A stretch of 64,000 bases of DNA from Limnochorda sp. LNt (GTDB lineage: Bacteria; Bacillota; Limnochordia; Limnochordales; Geochordaceae): the NCBI RefSeq assembly GCF_035593265.1, contig NZ_CP141614.1, positions 2,046,001 to 2,110,000 on the forward strand, in the 5' to 3' direction. Below the pieces are notes generated by a model. The model was not told the DNA's origin, did not search any database, and saw only the letters and a program-made list of their open reading frames with translations. Made by a program: the position numbers and the translations under genes. Shown here in pieces: positions 25,690 to 34,921 of the stretch. Positions within the stretch are counted from its first letter, which is position 1; each line of letters begins with the position of its first letter.

Positions 25690-26110
25690 GGGCCGCTCCA
25701 GTTGCCAGCTGAGGGCGTGCCCTCTCACCTCTGCACCGTTTCCCATGCCCAGCTCCGGCGCCGGTATCCTGATTGCAACGGCAACAGCTACCGCCCCATG
25801 GCCTCGACGGGACCGGCGCCGGCCGGGTTTCGGCCGCGATATTCCCCAGGAAATCGGCTCCCAGATCGCCCCAGACTCCGCCGCTGATGATCTGGTCGGG
25901 GTCCAGCAGCATGACCACCGCGCCGGCCGCCGTCCCCAGGGCACTGGCGACATCTTGTCCCAGACAGGCAGCCCCTGGGCCCAGACCCTCCCGCCCCCAG
26001 CCAGTGGTCGGCCACGGCGGCGTTGGTGTCGTTCTCTACCGGGGCCGGCAGGGCGAGGCGATCCTCGAGGCGAGCCGCCAGAGGCGCTCCAGCGAGGCGT
26101 CCAACACATC
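25690..26110 (-). pseudogene. ROK-family regulator/kinase relic
   Basis: Minus-strand frames keep EDRLALPAPVENDTNAAVAD, the ENDxNAA signature of ROK proteins. They also keep GTAAGAVVMLLDPDQIISGG, then WGDLGADFLGNIA, the C-terminal GGxxxG region. The pieces lie in different frames, and the N-terminal HTH and the zinc-binding CxCGxxGC are gone. A ROK repressor beside a xylulokinase is the standard arrangement of xylose operons, so this and the neighbouring kinase look like one dead pentose locus. Confidence 0.65.
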
Positions 26111-26335
26111 CGACAGGAACGGCGCACGGGCCCGGCTACGCACCATCGAGACGGCACCCACAGCCGGGGCGGCCGCCGCCCCCGGCACGTCCCTCCGCTG
26201 GAAACAGAGGTGAGCTGGGTCGAGCGGTGGCCGCCACCACTGAAAGGCCGCTCTCTAGAACGCTCCGCAGCCATTACGACCAACTAGCTGCGCGCGGTCG
26301 AAGCAATGGCATTGGGGCCTCCCCGCCTTTGCCGA

Positions 26336-27664
26336 TCAGCCTAGAAAGGCCCCCTGCTGCTGCAGGGTCTCTCTAAGCTCATCAAGGGGCACCTCGCGCG
26401 GACTGATTCCCCGTCTCGCCGCTATCGCTGCAGCGACCCCGAGCCCCTGCCCAATCGCCATGCACGTGGCCATAACTCGTACGGTCGAGAACGCCCGTGA
26501 GTCTGCCGCGATGCTTCTTCCGCCGATGAGTATGCCGTCCGCCCCTCTTGGGATGCACGCTCCGTATGGAATACCATATGCCGTAGGGGCTGTCGCTTCA
26601 AGCAAGATCCCGCGCCCCTCAGGGTCGTGGATGTCTATAGCGTAGGCCCCTAGCGCGATGGCATCGTCTGACACGGTGCCGTCCATGACATTCTTCGAGG
26701 TGAGGGTCGCCTCTCCAGCGAAATGCCGACTCTCCCTCACGCCTACAAACGAGGCCGCCTGGACGAGCTCGGCATTCCGGAACGGTGGGATGTGTCGGCG
26801 CATGAAGTCCACGATCCGGTGCATTTGCCGACGTCCCTCTATCTCGGCCTTTGTCAACCCGTCCGTCGACGTGCTGTCGATCCCCAGGATGCGGGTCACG
26901 TTGATGTCAACGAGGTTTCGCCGTACTGAGGTAAACCAGATAGCATGACGAGCATCGGGGAACAAGGATTCCTCCTTCACGAGGTCGTCCCACGGCCCGA
27001 AATTGCCCTGAATACAGACAACGCTCTCCTTGTCCTCACCGATCTTGTGTCCGTAGATGAGCTCCTCGTCCATGAATCTTGCCACGTCATCCGTGTCAAC
27101 GCCATGGAGGCGGAACATCAATGTGGCCGGCATGTTCTTTCCCTTGTTGCCCATGTCGTAGCTGCAGCCTGCGGCGGCCGCTACATCCCCGTCGCCCGTT
27201 GCGTCAATCACGACGCGGGCCCCTACCTGGAAGCGGCCACCCTTGTTGACGAAAAGGGCTCCGCGAACACTTTCCCCCTCCATGATGGGGTCCAAGCAAG
27301 AGGTATGGAGGAACAGCCTAACGCCGGCCTCCAGGCACATCTCCAGCAATACAGACTTGACAAGCTCGGGCTCAACAGGTGTCACGGTAGCACCGAAGTG
27401 ACGCCTTGGGCGGAGGAGGTGACCCGGCGAGCCCTCCATGTCCTTGAGCCGTGTCACCAATTCGTCGGGAATGCCGCGAATTATCTGGCGCCCCATAGCA
27501 TCATGGTATGTCAAGAGAGGAAGGCCTGTGGTGGCGTTGCCGCCCAAGAATCCGTTCCTTTCGACCAGTACAACATCTGCCCCTGCGCGCGCCGCGGCAA
27601 TGGCGGCTATCGAACCACTCGGTCCCCCGCCGATCACCAGGACGTCACAACTCAACCCCTGCAT
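26336..27664 (-). CDS. FAD-dependent oxidoreductase (FAD_oxidored family)
   Basis: The 442-residue protein begins CDVLVIGGGPSGSIAAIAAA, an FAD-binding dinucleotide fold followed by GADVVLVERNGFLGG. ARVVIDATGDGDVAAAAGCS is the second nucleotide-binding motif typical of the PF12831 family. The C-terminus TVRVMATCMAIGQGLGVAAA is the usual family end. Such genes often sit in sugar-uptake operons with Gfo/Idh dehydrogenases, but substrates are mostly unknown. ATG 27664 has GGAGGAGG 7 nt upstream. It is the last gene of the operon running from 33035. Confidence 0.88.
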   Translation of the reverse strand: MQGLSCDVLVIGGGPSGSIAAIAAARAGADVVLVERNGFLGGNATTGLPLLTYHDAMGRQIIRGIPDELVTRLKDMEGSPGHLLRPRRHFGATVTPVEPELVKSVLLEMCLEAGVRLFLHTSCLDPIMEGESVRGALFVNKGGRFQVGARVVIDATGDGDVAAAAGCSYDMGNKGKNMPATLMFRLHGVDTDDVARFMDEELIYGHKIGEDKESVVCIQGNFGPWDDLVKEESLFPDARHAIWFTSVRRNLVDINVTRILGIDSTSTDGLTKAEIEGRRQMHRIVDFMRRHIPPFRNAELVQAASFVGVRESRHFAGEATLTSKNVMDGTVSDDAIALGAYAIDIHDPEGRGILLEATAPTAYGIPYGACIPRGADGILIGGRSIAADSRAFSTVRVMATCMAIGQGLGVAAAIAARRGISPREVPLDELRETLQQQGAFLG

Positions 27665-27685
27665 CCTCTTCCTCCTCCAATAGCG

Positions 27686-28516
27686 CTATCCTCGGACAGC
27701 CCCTGCCGACAAACCACGCACCAAAGAGCGTTCCGCTAGCGCCGTCGCGAACAAGAGAGGCGCAGCGCCGATAAGCGAAGCGGCCATCACAAAGTTCCAC
27801 GTCGTGCGGTACTCTCCCATGAACGAGGCAAGACCAACTGAGAAGGTAAACATCTCCTCTCTGTTGGTAAGTGCAAGAGCAAAGAGGTAGTGATTCCAGC
27901 TCAGAATCAAGGAAAAGACGCTCGTGACAGCAATTCCAGGTGCAGCCACGGGCCCCACGATCCGGGTCAGTGCGGCCAACCTGCTACATCCGTCGATGAG
28001 CGCCGCCTCGTCCAGCTCCTTCGGAATCGAGTCCATGTAACCCTTCAGCATCCACGTTGCGAAGGGGAGTGCAAAGGATGTGTAAGCCATGATGAGCGCT
28101 GCGTACGTGTTGGTTAGGCCCAACTTCGCCATGATGACGAAGTACGGAACCACCAGCATGACTTCCGGTAGCATCTGGGTGAGGAGAATGAACTGCGCAA
28201 GATGAGAAGCCCCCCTGAAACGGAACCGGGAAAGGCCGTACCCTGCAAAGAATGCAAGGGTCACGGACAAGACGGTGACCACGAGCCCGATGATGGCGCT
28301 ATTGATCAGGAACCGCCCGAGGGGACGCGTCCCCCAAACTTCCACGAACGCTGCTACGGTAGGGCTCTCGGGAATCCAGCGCGGCGGCACCTCGAAGATC
28401 TGTTGCACTGGCTTGAGGGCACTCGAGATCATCCACCCGATAGGCAGAAGAGTCCAAGCTAGAAGCACTACGATCAATATCGTAGAGAGCGCAGTTCCCC
28501 AGAGTCGACGAGTCAC
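27686..28516 (-). CDS. Sugar ABC transporter permease (MalG family)
   Basis: The 276-residue membrane protein has six hydrophobic segments and the EAA loop EAALIDGCSRLAALTRIVGP, with the conserved Gly, which docks the ATPase. ILTQMLPEVMLVVPYFVIM is a characteristic MalG-type helix. The GTG start overlaps the stop of the first permease (GTGA), so they are translated together. No ATPase gene is in the operon; such CUT1 transporters commonly share one ATPase encoded elsewhere. Confidence 0.93.
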   Translation of the reverse strand: MTRRLWGTALSTILIVVLLAWTLLPIGWMISSALKPVQQIFEVPPRWIPESPTVAAFVEVWGTRPLGRFLINSAIIGLVVTVLSVTLAFFAGYGLSRFRFRGASHLAQFILLTQMLPEVMLVVPYFVIMAKLGLTNTYAALIMAYTSFALPFATWMLKGYMDSIPKELDEAALIDGCSRLAALTRIVGPVAAPGIAVTSVFSLILSWNHYLFALALTNREEMFTFSVGLASFMGEYRTTWNFVMAASLIGAAPLLFATALAERSLVRGLSAGAVRG

Positions 28517-29409
28517 TCGACACTCTCTCCTAACTCTCTGAAAGTGCGCAGGAACCCGTACATGGCGAGGACCGACAGCACCAGCATCACCGCTGCGATA
28601 GCAGCTGCTGCTCCAAGATCCCCGTACTCGAAGGCGGTCCTGTAGATGAGCGTCGGCAGCACTTCAGTCGTTCCAATTGGCCCCCCTCCCGTCATAACTT
28701 TCACGAGGTCGAATAGCTTGAAATTCCAAACAGTGTCAAGGATTACTACGACCAACAGCACATGGCGAAGGTTTGGTACGGTGATGTACCAGAACCTGTG
28801 CCATCCGTTAGCTCCATCCACCAGCGCAGCCTCATACTGCTCGTCCGGGATTGCCTGAAGCCCTGCCAGGAACATGAGGGAGACAAACGGCGTACCCCTC
28901 CAGATGTTGGCAACGATGACGGCCGACATGGCATATCCAGGGAGTGCCAACCACGGGATGGGCCTGGAGAGTAGCCCCACACGCAGCAGAGTCTCGTTTA
29001 TGATCCCGTAGCTTGGGTTGTACATCCACGCCCATACGGTCGCTACGATGACCGGAGCCACCGCCCAAGGCAAGACGAAGAGAGGTCTTACCACGCGCAC
29101 CAGTTTGGACTGACGATTGAGCGCCAGCGCGATTACCATGCCCAGAATGATGTGTATCGCAACGCTCACGACAGTAAAGTAGACGCTCTGGCGCAAGGCG
29201 GCCCAGAATGCCGCGTTGCTGAAGACCCGGGCAAAGTTTGCTACTCCTACCCAACTGAGTTTGAGTCTGGGGTCAAGAGACGTGAAACTCATGGCGAGCC
29301 CGTACACCATAGGATAGACGATGACGCAAGCAAGAAGAATCACCGCTGGTCCAACGAACAGGAACGGCGTCACCGCACGTCCTAGAGCCCCAGCTCGTGC
29401 GTTGCCCAC
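28513..29409 (-). CDS. Sugar ABC transporter permease (MalF/UgpA family)
   Basis: The protein of about 298 residues has six membrane segments and the EAA loop EAALVDGANGWHRFWYITVP. NIWRGTPFVSLMFLAGLQAI is the preceding conserved segment. The frame is open from GTG 29484, but GTG 29409 is preferred. It follows GAGGAGG closely, and it places the strong hairpin 29429-29454 between the binding-protein stop and this start, as in the second operon. With the MalG-type partner it forms the membrane channel for a mono- or oligosaccharide. Confidence 0.9.
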   Translation of the reverse strand: MGNARAGALGRAVTPFLFVGPAVILLACVIVYPMVYGLAMSFTSLDPRLKLSWVGVANFARVFSNAAFWAALRQSVYFTVVSVAIHIILGMVIALALNRQSKLVRVVRPLFVLPWAVAPVIVATVWAWMYNPSYGIINETLLRVGLLSRPIPWLALPGYAMSAVIVANIWRGTPFVSLMFLAGLQAIPDEQYEAALVDGANGWHRFWYITVPNLRHVLLVVVILDTVWNFKLFDLVKVMTGGGPIGTTEVLPTLIYRTAFEYGDLGAAAAIAAVMLVLSVLAMYGFLRTFRELGESVE

Positions 29410-29428
29410 AGTCCTCCTCGTAGGGGAA

Positions 29429-29454
29429 GGGGCGGGGTAAGGATGCCCCGCCCC
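29429..29454 (-). promoter_or_regulatory. Intercistronic GC hairpin after the binding-protein gene
   Basis: GGGGCGGGG and CCCCGCCCC pair over 9 bp around an 8-nt loop, 20 nt downstream of the binding-protein stop. No U-run follows, so it is more likely an mRNA-stabilising or partial-attenuation stem than a terminator. Such stems after malE-type genes keep the binding protein more abundant than the permeases. Confidence 0.7.
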
Positions 29455-29473
29455 GGGATGGCTTCGTCCCCTT

Positions 29474-30775
29474 TCACTTGACACCGGGCTGGCCCTCCCG
29501 AACGATACGAGTGACCTCGCGAGCGGCTTCCCGAAGTGCGTCAGCCGGAGACCTCACTCCTAGCAGAGCGCTTTGCAGGGCGTCCGCCATGACAAGGTTA
29601 ATCTCCTGAATGCGGGGATGCCGCGGCCGGACTGAGCTGTACGGCAGCAACTGGACAAATGGCTGCAGGAACTCGTTGCCCTTCACCCGTGGGTCCTCCG
29701 CTGCCGCGCGTCGGGCTGGGAGAAAGCCCATCAGCAGTGCGAGTCGCACCATGTTCTCTGCATTCGCGTAGTACTCGAGAAACTCGAAGGCCTGCTCCGG
29801 ATACTTGCTTTGTACGGTGATAGCGTGAGCGACTTCCACATAGACGGCCACTGGATGGCTCGCTGCATCCGGATAAGGCACCGGCACCACAGCAAACTTG
29901 CCTTCCATAGCCGGATTGTCATACAGCGTCTTACCCCGACCCCACGGGCCATTCTGATACATGCCCACTTGCCCATTAGCGAACATGACTGTGATTTCGT
30001 TATACCCAAGAGCGGTGACGCCCGGAGGTACCACGCGATGCTTTCGCTCAAGGTCCGTGAAGAACGTGAAGGCTTCAATGCCCTGCGGCGAGTCGAACGT
30101 CGCCTGTGTCATGGCGGAATCGAAGAGCTGAGTTCCATTCCCCCAGAGCCACGGCAACAGCTCCCTCACGGAAACCTCATTGCGGTACCCGTACATTCCG
30201 TACCCGTACACCCGTCCCGTGGTGAGTTTCTTGGCCGCGTCGAGAAACTCACTCCAGGTTCTCGGAGGCGTGAGCCCGGCCGAGTCAAAGAGTTGAGTGT
30301 TGTAGTACAGGGCGTGGACACCTCCCCACCAGGGGATGGCGTACCACTTGCCATCAACCGTAACGCCTTCCTGCGCAACGGCAGTGAATTGATCCTTGTA
30401 CGCCTGCCCTCCGTGCTTGGCGATAAGCGGCTCCAAGTCAAGGAGAAAGCCGCTCTGCACATATCCGTCCAAGGAACCCGGTGGCACGGCCACTATGTCC
30501 GGCCCCTGCCCCGCCAGCATCTCAGCTCTGAACTTGGATTCCCGGTCCGAATGCGGTACAGCTTCGATCTCAACCTGGATGTCAGGACGCTGTGCGTTCC
30601 ACGTGGCCACCAGCTCTCGGAGCAGTGTACCGGTTGGTTCCTCCGTAAAGTAGGGAGAGAACAAGCGGAGACGCACCGTATTCGCTGCGCTGGCCGGCGC
30701 GTTCCCTAAGGCCAGAGCAACCATGCATGCGACAATAAGTCCGCCGCAAAGGAATCGCTTCACTCTAGGCATCAC
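29474..30775 (-). CDS. Sugar ABC transporter substrate-binding protein
   Basis: The 433-residue extracytoplasmic protein has a signal peptide (LCGGLIVACMVALALGNAPASA), cleaved after ASA or anchored; no lipobox Cys is clear. Mature motifs include TLLRELVATWNAQRPDIQVE, LAGQGPDIVAVPPGSLDGYV, GKWYAIPWWGGVHALYYNTQ and MFANGQVGMYQNGPWG, all typical of the family-1 solute-binding (MalE/UgpB) group. GGAAGGAG lies upstream of the start. The sugar is unknown. Confidence 0.92.
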   Translation of the reverse strand: MMPRVKRFLCGGLIVACMVALALGNAPASAANTVRLRLFSPYFTEEPTGTLLRELVATWNAQRPDIQVEIEAVPHSDRESKFRAEMLAGQGPDIVAVPPGSLDGYVQSGFLLDLEPLIAKHGGQAYKDQFTAVAQEGVTVDGKWYAIPWWGGVHALYYNTQLFDSAGLTPPRTWSEFLDAAKKLTTGRVYGYGMYGYRNEVSVRELLPWLWGNGTQLFDSAMTQATFDSPQGIEAFTFFTDLERKHRVVPPGVTALGYNEITVMFANGQVGMYQNGPWGRGKTLYDNPAMEGKFAVVPVPYPDAASHPVAVYVEVAHAITVQSKYPEQAFEFLEYYANAENMVRLALLMGFLPARRAAAEDPRVKGNEFLQPFVQLLPYSSVRPRHPRIQEINLVMADALQSALLGVRSPADALREAAREVTRIVREGQPGVK

Positions 30776-30793
30776 TTGGCAAACACTCCTTCC

Positions 30794-31813
30794 CTACGCG
30801 GTGGTGTCGGAGGGTCCTACCGAGACAACTCTGTGGGTTTGAGCCGCCTCATGAGCGGCAGCAACCAACTCCGTGACCCTGACGGCGTCATCCAGGTCTC
30901 GTTCCCACTCCCCACCTTGGGTAACCAGGTCAACCCACGACGAGAACATCAGATACGGAAATCCCACCAAGCGGCCCTGCACCTCAGCTACGTCCGTATG
31001 CGGGTATGACAGAGCCGAATCGTTCGCTTCGACAATGGCACCGCGCTCAAAGTCAAGAGACCACGAGAACCGCTCCGTGACCACCTCTACCTTGAAGTCA
31101 AAGACGGATCCTCGCCCTCGAGGCAGTACCCAGTGATTTTCGACCACGCCGATCCGGCCATCCTCGGTCTCGAATGTCGATACCAGGGAATCGATTGTAT
31201 TGAGGCCTCGAGACTTCAACACACCCGACGAGGCCCCGGCGTGGACTCGGACGGGGCGCATATCGCACAGCCACAGCATCAGATCAACACAGTGCGGCCC
31301 TAGGAACCACCCGGGCGATGACCGGGCAGCCCACGACAACATTTCGAGGGGCACATCGAGGCGATTGCTCAGGTTGGCGCGGAAGTAGAGGACACGGTCT
31401 CCGCTCTCCTGAATCTTCCGGCGGAGGTAGACGAATTCCGGGCGCCACCTGTTCTCAAAGGCCACCATGCATGGGATGCCGGCCTTCTGGAACTCGTAAC
31501 GAATGCGCTTCGCCTCTTCCACGTCAGTTGCGAGAGGCTTTTCAATGAGGCTCGCGAGCCCGTAGTTGGCGCAAGCTGCTGCCACCTCCAGATGTGCGTC
31601 ATCTGGAGTGGCGATGACAGCGGCATTCGGCTTCGTCCTCTCCACTGCTTCGTGAATGGAGCGGTACGCGCCGACCCCAAACATATCCCGAAAACGATCG
31701 CAGCGATTGGCATCATTATCCACGCCAGCGACCAACGTCACGCGAGAATCCCTCCGTGCGGCCGTAGCAAAGAGCACGCCCCGGATCCCGAGGCCTACCA
31801 CGAGAAGTCTCAT
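30794..31813 (-). CDS. Gfo/Idh/MocA-family oxidoreductase
   Basis: The 339-residue protein starts MRLLVVGLGIRGVLFATAARRD, the NAD(P)-binding fold. AAVIATPDDAHLEVAAACAN and the family signature SLIEKPLATDVEEAKRI (EKP with catalytic Lys) follow. ATG 31813 lies 4 bp after the ROK regulator stop; upstream in-frame extension would overlap that gene and is not protein-like. It likely oxidises or epimerises a sugar or polyol brought in by the ABC system. The C-terminal half holds the substrate-binding GFO_IDH_C-like domain (PGWFLGPHCVDLMLWL with the catalytic His). Confidence 0.9.
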   Translation of the reverse strand: MRLLVVGLGIRGVLFATAARRDSRVTLVAGVDNDANRCDRFRDMFGVGAYRSIHEAVERTKPNAAVIATPDDAHLEVAAACANYGLASLIEKPLATDVEEAKRIRYEFQKAGIPCMVAFENRWRPEFVYLRRKIQESGDRVLYFRANLSNRLDVPLEMLSWAARSSPGWFLGPHCVDLMLWLCDMRPVRVHAGASSGVLKSRGLNTIDSLVSTFETEDGRIGVVENHWVLPRGRGSVFDFKVEVVTERFSWSLDFERGAIVEANDSALSYPHTDVAEVQGRLVGFPYLMFSSWVDLVTQGGEWERDLDDAVRVTELVAAAHEAAQTHRVVSVGPSDTTA

Positions 31814-31817
31814 TCCA

Positions 31818-33035
31818 TCACGCTCCGAGCCCTTTGAGTTCGACGACTGACTCGAACACATGCTCGGGGGACAAGCTTTGGTATGCGACCAAGCATGCCC
31901 CACCAATCGCTGGCGAGCGACCTCCCCATCGAGATGCCCGAACGTGGACCGCGTCTCCTTCTCCAGGCAACACCTCCGATTGCACCGAATGGCGCACAAC
32001 GTCTAGGAACGCATCGATCATCAGGAGAGGGGACTCTACCACGACATGCCGAACACCGGTCAAGTTGACGACGTTGGCCACCGCCGTTCCGCAGTATCTT
32101 GCGATCCCTATCACGCGTTCCAGCGCATCCTTGTCGCCTTCGGCAGCGGCCCTGGCCGTCCGTTCTTGCAGCTCAACAACGCCCCCCTGAGGAAGGGCAT
32201 CTCGAGCGCCCTCGGCAAGAAGCTCCGACACTAGGGCCTCAAGACATCCCCGCCGACCGCACCGGCATATCGGCCCCCCTGGCTCGATCACCATGTGCCC
32301 GATCTCGGTGCCGCCAGCGACGGTCCGTGTGAGCAGTCTCCCACCAAGAATGAGTCCTGAGCCCACCGCGTGACTGATACGCAGGTACAGAAGATCCCCC
32401 ACACTGCCGCCGCCTGCATACCATTCCTCTGCAAACGCCGCACAGTTGGATGCGTTTTCCAGAACAACGGGTATTCCTTGCAGGGACTCGCGAAGCTTAG
32501 GCGCTATAGGCACATCTCGCCATGACAGGTGTACCGCCTTCTTCACAACGCCCTCAGCTCGGTCGATGACCCCAGGCAGACACAGTCCAACCCCGAGAGG
32601 CCTCTCTACACCCGCGTCACGGCACGTCTGCCAGATGAGCTCTGTCGTCTGCCGAATGCATTGGTCCACGTCCTCCGAACCCGTCCGTTCAGCTTCGGCC
32701 AAGATATCCCCGGTGAGGTCCACGGCCACCGCGTACAATCGCCCAGAGTCGTCAAGGTGCACACCCACAGATATTTGCCCGCCACGCCGAAGCCGAAGGA
32801 CAGTCGGTCGCCGACCTGCTCTGCTCTTCACTCGAGGGCCTTCCTCGAGGAAACCCGCCGCCACCAACAGCCGCACCAGGCCCGACACTGTCGAGCGGCT
32901 AAAACCAAGGACCCTGCTCACTTCTGCGCGCGATACTTCTCCTCGGGTACGCACAAGGTTCAGGACATGCCGCAGGTTGACCTCTTGAGAGAGCTCATTC
33001 CCCCCTCGCCACACCGTCTTGCTGGATTGCCTCAT
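31818..33035 (-). CDS. ROK-family transcriptional repressor
   Basis: The 405-residue protein has an N-terminal winged-HTH (NLRHVLNLVRTRGEVSRAEV, then SRVLGFSRSTVSGLVRLL) and a C-terminal ROK domain. The ROK domain carries LGVGLCLPGVID, VVLENASNCAAFAEEW and the zinc-binding GPICRCGRRGCLEAL. It heads the operon for the Gfo/Idh dehydrogenase, ABC transporter and FAD oxidoreductase. It probably represses the operon until the transported sugar or its phosphate binds. The ENASNCAA motif replaces the usual ENDxNAA, which suggests a sensor rather than an active kinase. Confidence 0.92.
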   Translation of the reverse strand: MRQSSKTVWRGGNELSQEVNLRHVLNLVRTRGEVSRAEVSRVLGFSRSTVSGLVRLLVAAGFLEEGPRVKSRAGRRPTVLRLRRGGQISVGVHLDDSGRLYAVAVDLTGDILAEAERTGSEDVDQCIRQTTELIWQTCRDAGVERPLGVGLCLPGVIDRAEGVVKKAVHLSWRDVPIAPKLRESLQGIPVVLENASNCAAFAEEWYAGGGSVGDLLYLRISHAVGSGLILGGRLLTRTVAGGTEIGHMVIEPGGPICRCGRRGCLEALVSELLAEGARDALPQGGVVELQERTARAAAEGDKDALERVIGIARYCGTAVANVVNLTGVRHVVVESPLLMIDAFLDVVRHSVQSEVLPGEGDAVHVRASRWGGRSPAIGGACLVAYQSLSPEHVFESVVELKGLGA

Positions 33036-33081
33036 CGCTCCTCCCCACCCGCGTCTGGCACTTGCCCGCCATCAACGGGCC

Positions 33082-33108
33082 AACTGTTTGTTCTGCGCTC
33101 GAACAGTT
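33082..33108. promoter_or_regulatory. Candidate ROK operator (inverted repeat)
   Basis: AACTGTT at 33082-33088 and AACAGTT at 33102-33108 form a 7-bp inverted repeat with a 13-bp spacer, about 50-75 bp upstream of the ROK gene start. Position fits autoregulation of the operon. Only one copy was seen and no promoter boxes are clear, so this is tentative. Confidence 0.35.
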
Positions 33109-33162
33109 CGACATGTCCCATCCGAAATCCTTCTAGCTACGGTGTTGCGGCCGGCGGATAAT

Positions 33163-34885
33163 TGGCTCTCCCGCAAATGTGGTGAACCGGAGCGACCTCA
33201 GGTGCAGGAAAGGAGCCGGTGGCGCAGCAGGTCCAGTCCTGCCCGACCGTACATCATGCGCTTGATGGCCTTCAGCTTGTGAATCCACCCTTCCGTGGGG
33301 CCGTTGCTCCAGGGCAGACGCAACGCCGCATACACCGCCTGGAAGTCCTGTTCGAGACGATGGGCGAAGCCCGTCAAAGGACGCACCTTCTCCTGCTTGA
33401 CTGCGTCGATCCAGGCGGCCAGGGTGTCGGCGCGACGCTGGCGCACCATCTGGGCGAACTCCTCAGCGAGGAGCCACACCCTGGCAAAGTGGGCGTCGGT
33501 TTCGGCCAGGGAGGTCAGGTAGGCCCGCTCGGCCTGGGAGCGACGGTCCGGGGCCTGCCAGGGCCATCGCCCCAGCTGCCGAGGGGTCACCGAGCGCACG
33601 GCGGGCGGTGCCTCCTTCGACAAGCCTACCGACCGGCGCAGGGCGGTGACGACCTCGGCGACCCGAGAGCGGCCGCCCGGGTAGCCCAGAGCCCGCAACT
33701 CCCGATAGAGGGCACGGGCATTGCGACACCCCTGCCCCCATCGCTCGAGGATGTAGCTCCGGTACGGATCGAGCTGGCTCGGGCGCCTGCGGCGAGGCCC
33801 CGTGCCAGGCACCGTCGAGCTGGTCAGATAGCGCCGCACCGTCACCCGGCTGAGGTGCAGGCGTCGGCTGATTTCCCGGATCCCAAGCCCCTGCGCATGG
33901 AGGGCCCGAACCTGGTCGTTGCGCTCGCGCCGGCGCTGCCGGCGAGCGGCCTGCTCCAGAGCACGACGGCGAGGGGTTGCCCGAGGGGTCGCCGCCGGGG
34001 TCGGCCCGGGCGCCACCGGCGCGGCCGGTGGGGACGGCGCCGCTTCCATGGGCGGCAGGCGGAGCGTCTGGAAGTAGCGCTCCAGCACCTCGCCCAGGTT
34101 CTTGAGCAGGTGCCACCGGTCGGCCATCTGGAGCGCATCGGGCGCTCCCCGGCGGATCCCCTGTGCATAGGCCTCCGAGCGGTCGCGGACGACGATCTGG
34201 ACGCCCGGATGGGCGCTCAGCCACGCCGCAAGTGTCTCGGGGGATCGGTCGGGGAGGAGGTCCACCGGCCGCCTGCGCTCCAGGTCGCACAGGATGGTCC
34301 CGTAGCGGTGCCCCTTTCGCCAGGCCCAATCGTCGACCGCCAGCACGCGAACCGGGGGTACGGGAGGCAGGGGGATCCGCATCACCAGGCGCACCAAGGT
34401 ATCCGGGCTGACCGGGATCCCCAGGGTCCGAGCGATGGGGGAGCCGGCCTCGGCACTCATGGCCAGCGCCAACCGGCCCAAGAGACGCTCAAGCCGGGCG
34501 GTTCGCCGGGCATAGCGTCCCACCAGGTGCGGGAACGGCTCCGTGAAGGTGGTCCTTGGGCATGCCGGCTCCGTACAGAAGAAACGGCGCACCACAAGCC
34601 GTAGCCGAACCGATCGGCTTCCCACCGGCACGTCCAAGACGGTTCGCCACCGCCGCGAGTGAAGACGTCGGCTCCAGCGCCCACAGTCCGGGCATGCGGC
34701 GCGTGCCGCTCGACGCCCCACCACCAACACGAGGACCTCATCGTCGACACGAGCCAGACGAATGGTATACTGGTCCACGGGTAGGAACGGGAATCGCACA
34801 CTCCCTTCACCCCTTGCAGGAAGGCGTGTGCGTCTCTTTCCTACCCGTCTTCTTGTGGACCTTCACCACATTTGCGGGAGAGCCA
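33163..34885 (-). mobile_element. ISL3-family element with 24-bp perfect inverted repeats
   Basis: TGGCTCTCCCGC... at 33163-33186 is matched exactly by its reverse complement at 34862-34885 (24 bp). The start GGCTCT is typical of ISL3 ends. One transposase gene fills the element. The 8-bp flanks (CGGATAAT on the left, CTTTTCAG on the right) are not identical, so a target duplication is absent or the neighbourhood was rearranged after insertion. The perfect ends and intact gene suggest recent arrival. Confidence 0.93.
33198..34799 (-). CDS. ISL3-family transposase
   Basis: The 533-residue protein has an N-terminal zinc finger (ARAACPDCGRWSRRLHSR and FFCTEPACPRTTFTE). The catalytic DDE_Tnp_ISL3 domain follows, with VRVLAVDDWAWRKGHRYGTI and DALQMADRWHLLKNLGEVLE and the C-terminal WSNGPTEGWIHKLKAIKRMM carrying the Glu. 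An internal HTH (GLGIREISRRLHLSRVTVRR) is present, as in long ISL3 forms. No frameshift is seen, so it may be functional. Confidence 0.93.
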   Translation of the reverse strand: MRFPFLPVDQYTIRLARVDDEVLVLVVGRRAARAACPDCGRWSRRLHSRRWRTVLDVPVGSRSVRLRLVVRRFFCTEPACPRTTFTEPFPHLVGRYARRTARLERLLGRLALAMSAEAGSPIARTLGIPVSPDTLVRLVMRIPLPPVPPVRVLAVDDWAWRKGHRYGTILCDLERRRPVDLLPDRSPETLAAWLSAHPGVQIVVRDRSEAYAQGIRRGAPDALQMADRWHLLKNLGEVLERYFQTLRLPPMEAAPSPPAAPVAPGPTPAATPRATPRRRALEQAARRQRRRERNDQVRALHAQGLGIREISRRLHLSRVTVRRYLTSSTVPGTGPRRRRPSQLDPYRSYILERWGQGCRNARALYRELRALGYPGGRSRVAEVVTALRRSVGLSKEAPPAVRSVTPRQLGRWPWQAPDRRSQAERAYLTSLAETDAHFARVWLLAEEFAQMVRQRRADTLAAWIDAVKQEKVRPLTGFAHRLEQDFQAVYAALRLPWSNGPTEGWIHKLKAIKRMMYGRAGLDLLRHRLLSCT

Positions 34886-34921
34886 CTTTTCAGCCGGCCT
34901 TGACAGCTGTGGTGCTTCTGG

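Noticed and set aside
29409-29484. GTG 29484 as start of the MalF-type permease
   Set aside because: It would place the strong hairpin inside the coding region and add a Pro/Arg-rich leader. GTG 29409 has GAGGAGG just upstream and matches the layout of the second operon.
33219-34604. 461-codon open frame on the plus strand
   Set aside because: Antisense shadow of the ISL3 transposase.
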